This document shows, piece by piece, positions 28,842-30,232 of a DNA stretch of 30,232 nt. Position 1 is the first letter of the stretch; each line of letters starts with the position of its first letter. A program made the translations under genes and the position numbers. The notes under the pieces are model-generated. The model did not search any database. It was not told where the DNA came from and saw only the letters and a list, made by a program, of their open reading frames with translations. The stretch comes from Jaapia argillacea MUCL 33604 (Eukaryota > Basidiomycota > Agaricomycetes > Jaapiales > Jaapiaceae), in assembly GCA_000697665.1 (NCBI GenBank), contig KL197726.1, forward strand, positions 746,250-776,481. Direction: 5' to 3'.

Positions 28842-30232
28842 ATGCCTCCCAAACGCAAAAGTTCAAACACGTCACAATCGTCAGTTGATGAATTCATCTC
28901 TTGTACTATAACATCTGACAATTTTGATAGCATACCTGCTTCACCTCGAGTGACTCAAGCAAATGCCAAGAAAGATCAAGGAAAATCTGTTTCAACATCC
29001 AAGGGATCTGCGTCTGTATCTAAGTCAGTGTATACTCTTTTTTTCTTGTGCTTTGTTTCTGATGTTGGACACCAGGAAGCAGAATCCAGGACCTTCAGTC
29101 GGTACAGTTACAGTTAGTTCGAAATCGAAGTGAGTATTTTGTTTAAAGTTCTTTCCATTTAACATTTAAATGCACAAGAAAACCGAGTAAGAAGGCAATC
29201 AAGTCAATTGAAGAAACTCATCCATCTGATGACGAAGAAAATGATGATGCTGACATAGATGATGACAATGATGGTTCTCAATTTATAGAAGAAGACGAAG
29301 AACTTGAGGACAATGAGAGTTATGCTTCGGTTGAAGGAGATGAAGAAGAAGACAATGACGAGCATGATGATGAGTACGTCTTACATTATCAATGTCTATC
29401 TTTAATTAAAGTATTGAATCTTCAGCCTTTCAATGGTGCACACATCAGCTGAGGAGTATGTCTCTGCGTCTCATTTCATTCTATCATACTGGCTGATGAT
29501 TTCTTTCTGCATTAGTGAAGAAATGCTATCTGAAGCATCCATACAGAGAAGAAAAGATCTTGAGAAAGAAACTTCCAGGAAGCAAAGGGCGTCTCGACGT
29601 GAGAAGGTGGTGGAAAAGTGAGTAAACACAGGAACTATAATCACATTGCCACTAATTTGTCATAGATCAATATCCCAGAATGCACCCCTGAAGTTAGTCC
29701 CAAATGGGAAACTATTTATTGTTACTTGAGACTAATCTTACTCCCATACAGAAAATCAGCAGTCAGGGAACCTTCAATTGTTGAAATTTCATCTGGAGAG
29801 TAAGTGGTTTCTTTTTCGTGAAAAGAAGGCTTCCCATGCATAATATTTCAGGGAACCCCTCGTTGCCAAATCAACTGGAAAGCTGTGTGCATACGTGGAG
29901 ACTGTCACATATGTTATTTTCAATTTGTTAATTCATTGGATTTAGTCACATAAATTCACAACAGAGATGAAGATGATGCAGTCAAAGAAGGCACTTATCC
30001 TAAACCTGCACGTTCAGTTGAGAAGATTGAAAAGAAAGGCATGCCTATGCCTTGCACTCCTATAAGAAAGAGGTGCAAGTTTCTATCAATGTCTGAATTT
30101 TACATTTTCAATAATTTTTTACTAGAGAGCTGGTGTCTGATGCAAGTGCCGACAAGCCCAAAATGTATGGGTTTTTATTTATTTTTCAATCTGATTTATA
30201 GTTGGAACAATGAACTATCCTCTTTCTCAGTG
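28842..30232 (+). CDS. Acidic/basic disordered protein, at least 10 short exons, all introns phase 2 (3' partial)
   Basis: Exons are 28842-29023, 29076-29129, 29179-29373, 29426-29455, 29516-29617, 29666-29692, 29752-29799, 29852-29884, 29965-30072 and 30126-30164; an eleventh begins at 30231. Every intron (48-80 bp) has GT...AG ends and falls after the second codon base. All internal exons are multiples of three (54, 195, 30, 102, 27, 48, 33, 108, 39 nt). The 272 residues seen have no stop. The start, MPPKRKSSN, is basic and Ser/Thr-rich. Exon 3 is Lys-rich, then strongly acidic (SDDEENDDADIDDDND). Exon 5 is a charged helix (SIQRRKDLEKETSRKQRAS). It is likely a nuclear, disordered protein. 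The donor after exon 8 is uncertain (GTGTGC or a GC donor three bases earlier). The family is not recognised and the gene runs off the window. Confidence 0.7.

Overview
The window looks like repeat-rich nuclear DNA of a basidiomycete, most likely an Agaricomycete (mushroom-forming fungus). Reasons: introns of about 48-80 bp with GTRNGT...YAG borders, a tandem TPR gene fragment of the type common in mushroom genomes, a DUF6570/Helitron-like ORF, a KDZ-transposase-like relic, a Ty3/Gypsy element, and a Zn2Cys6 protein without an obvious transcription-factor body. I cannot name the species; Boletales or a similar ectomycorrhizal lineage is only a guess.

Layout from left to right. A partial TPR gene (2-250) is followed by an LTR fragment, a solo LTR with a 5-bp target duplication (1119-1803) and the left end of a terminal-inverted-repeat (TIR) DNA element (2236). 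That element is interrupted by a decayed Gypsy element (2482-7036), which is itself cut by another TIR element end (7037). From 7606 to 11441 lie three tandem paralogous small genes of unknown function. The second is split by a 1.83-kb CpG-rich solo LTR. After AT-rich repeats comes a minus-strand KDZ-like relic (12896-13333) cut by a third TIR-element left end (13334), then two decayed minus-strand genes (14490-16827).

From 17327 to 21482 lies a giant inverted repeat. Each arm is an array of subterminal motifs plus an 18-bp minisatellite, and the centre is occupied by an internally deleted LTR element in minus orientation. Next is an apparently intact five-exon Zn2Cys6/coiled-coil gene (21808-23480), then a third copy of the minisatellite arm (23880-24560). 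The remainder is a nearly intact but truncated Helitron N-terminal ORF on the minus strand (to 26808), an unknown minus-strand ORF, and on the plus strand a gene of at least ten exons running off the window, in which every intron is phase 2 and all internal exons are multiples of three.

Overall this is nested transposon accumulation. Most coding relics carry stops explained by C-to-T changes (CGA to TGA, CAG to TAG). The Zn2Cys6 gene, the small-gene cluster and the terminal multi-exon gene stand out because their reading frames and splice phases are largely preserved. The best candidates for something undescribed are the small-gene family, the Zn2Cys6 gene next to foldback minisatellite arms, and the all-phase-2 gene.
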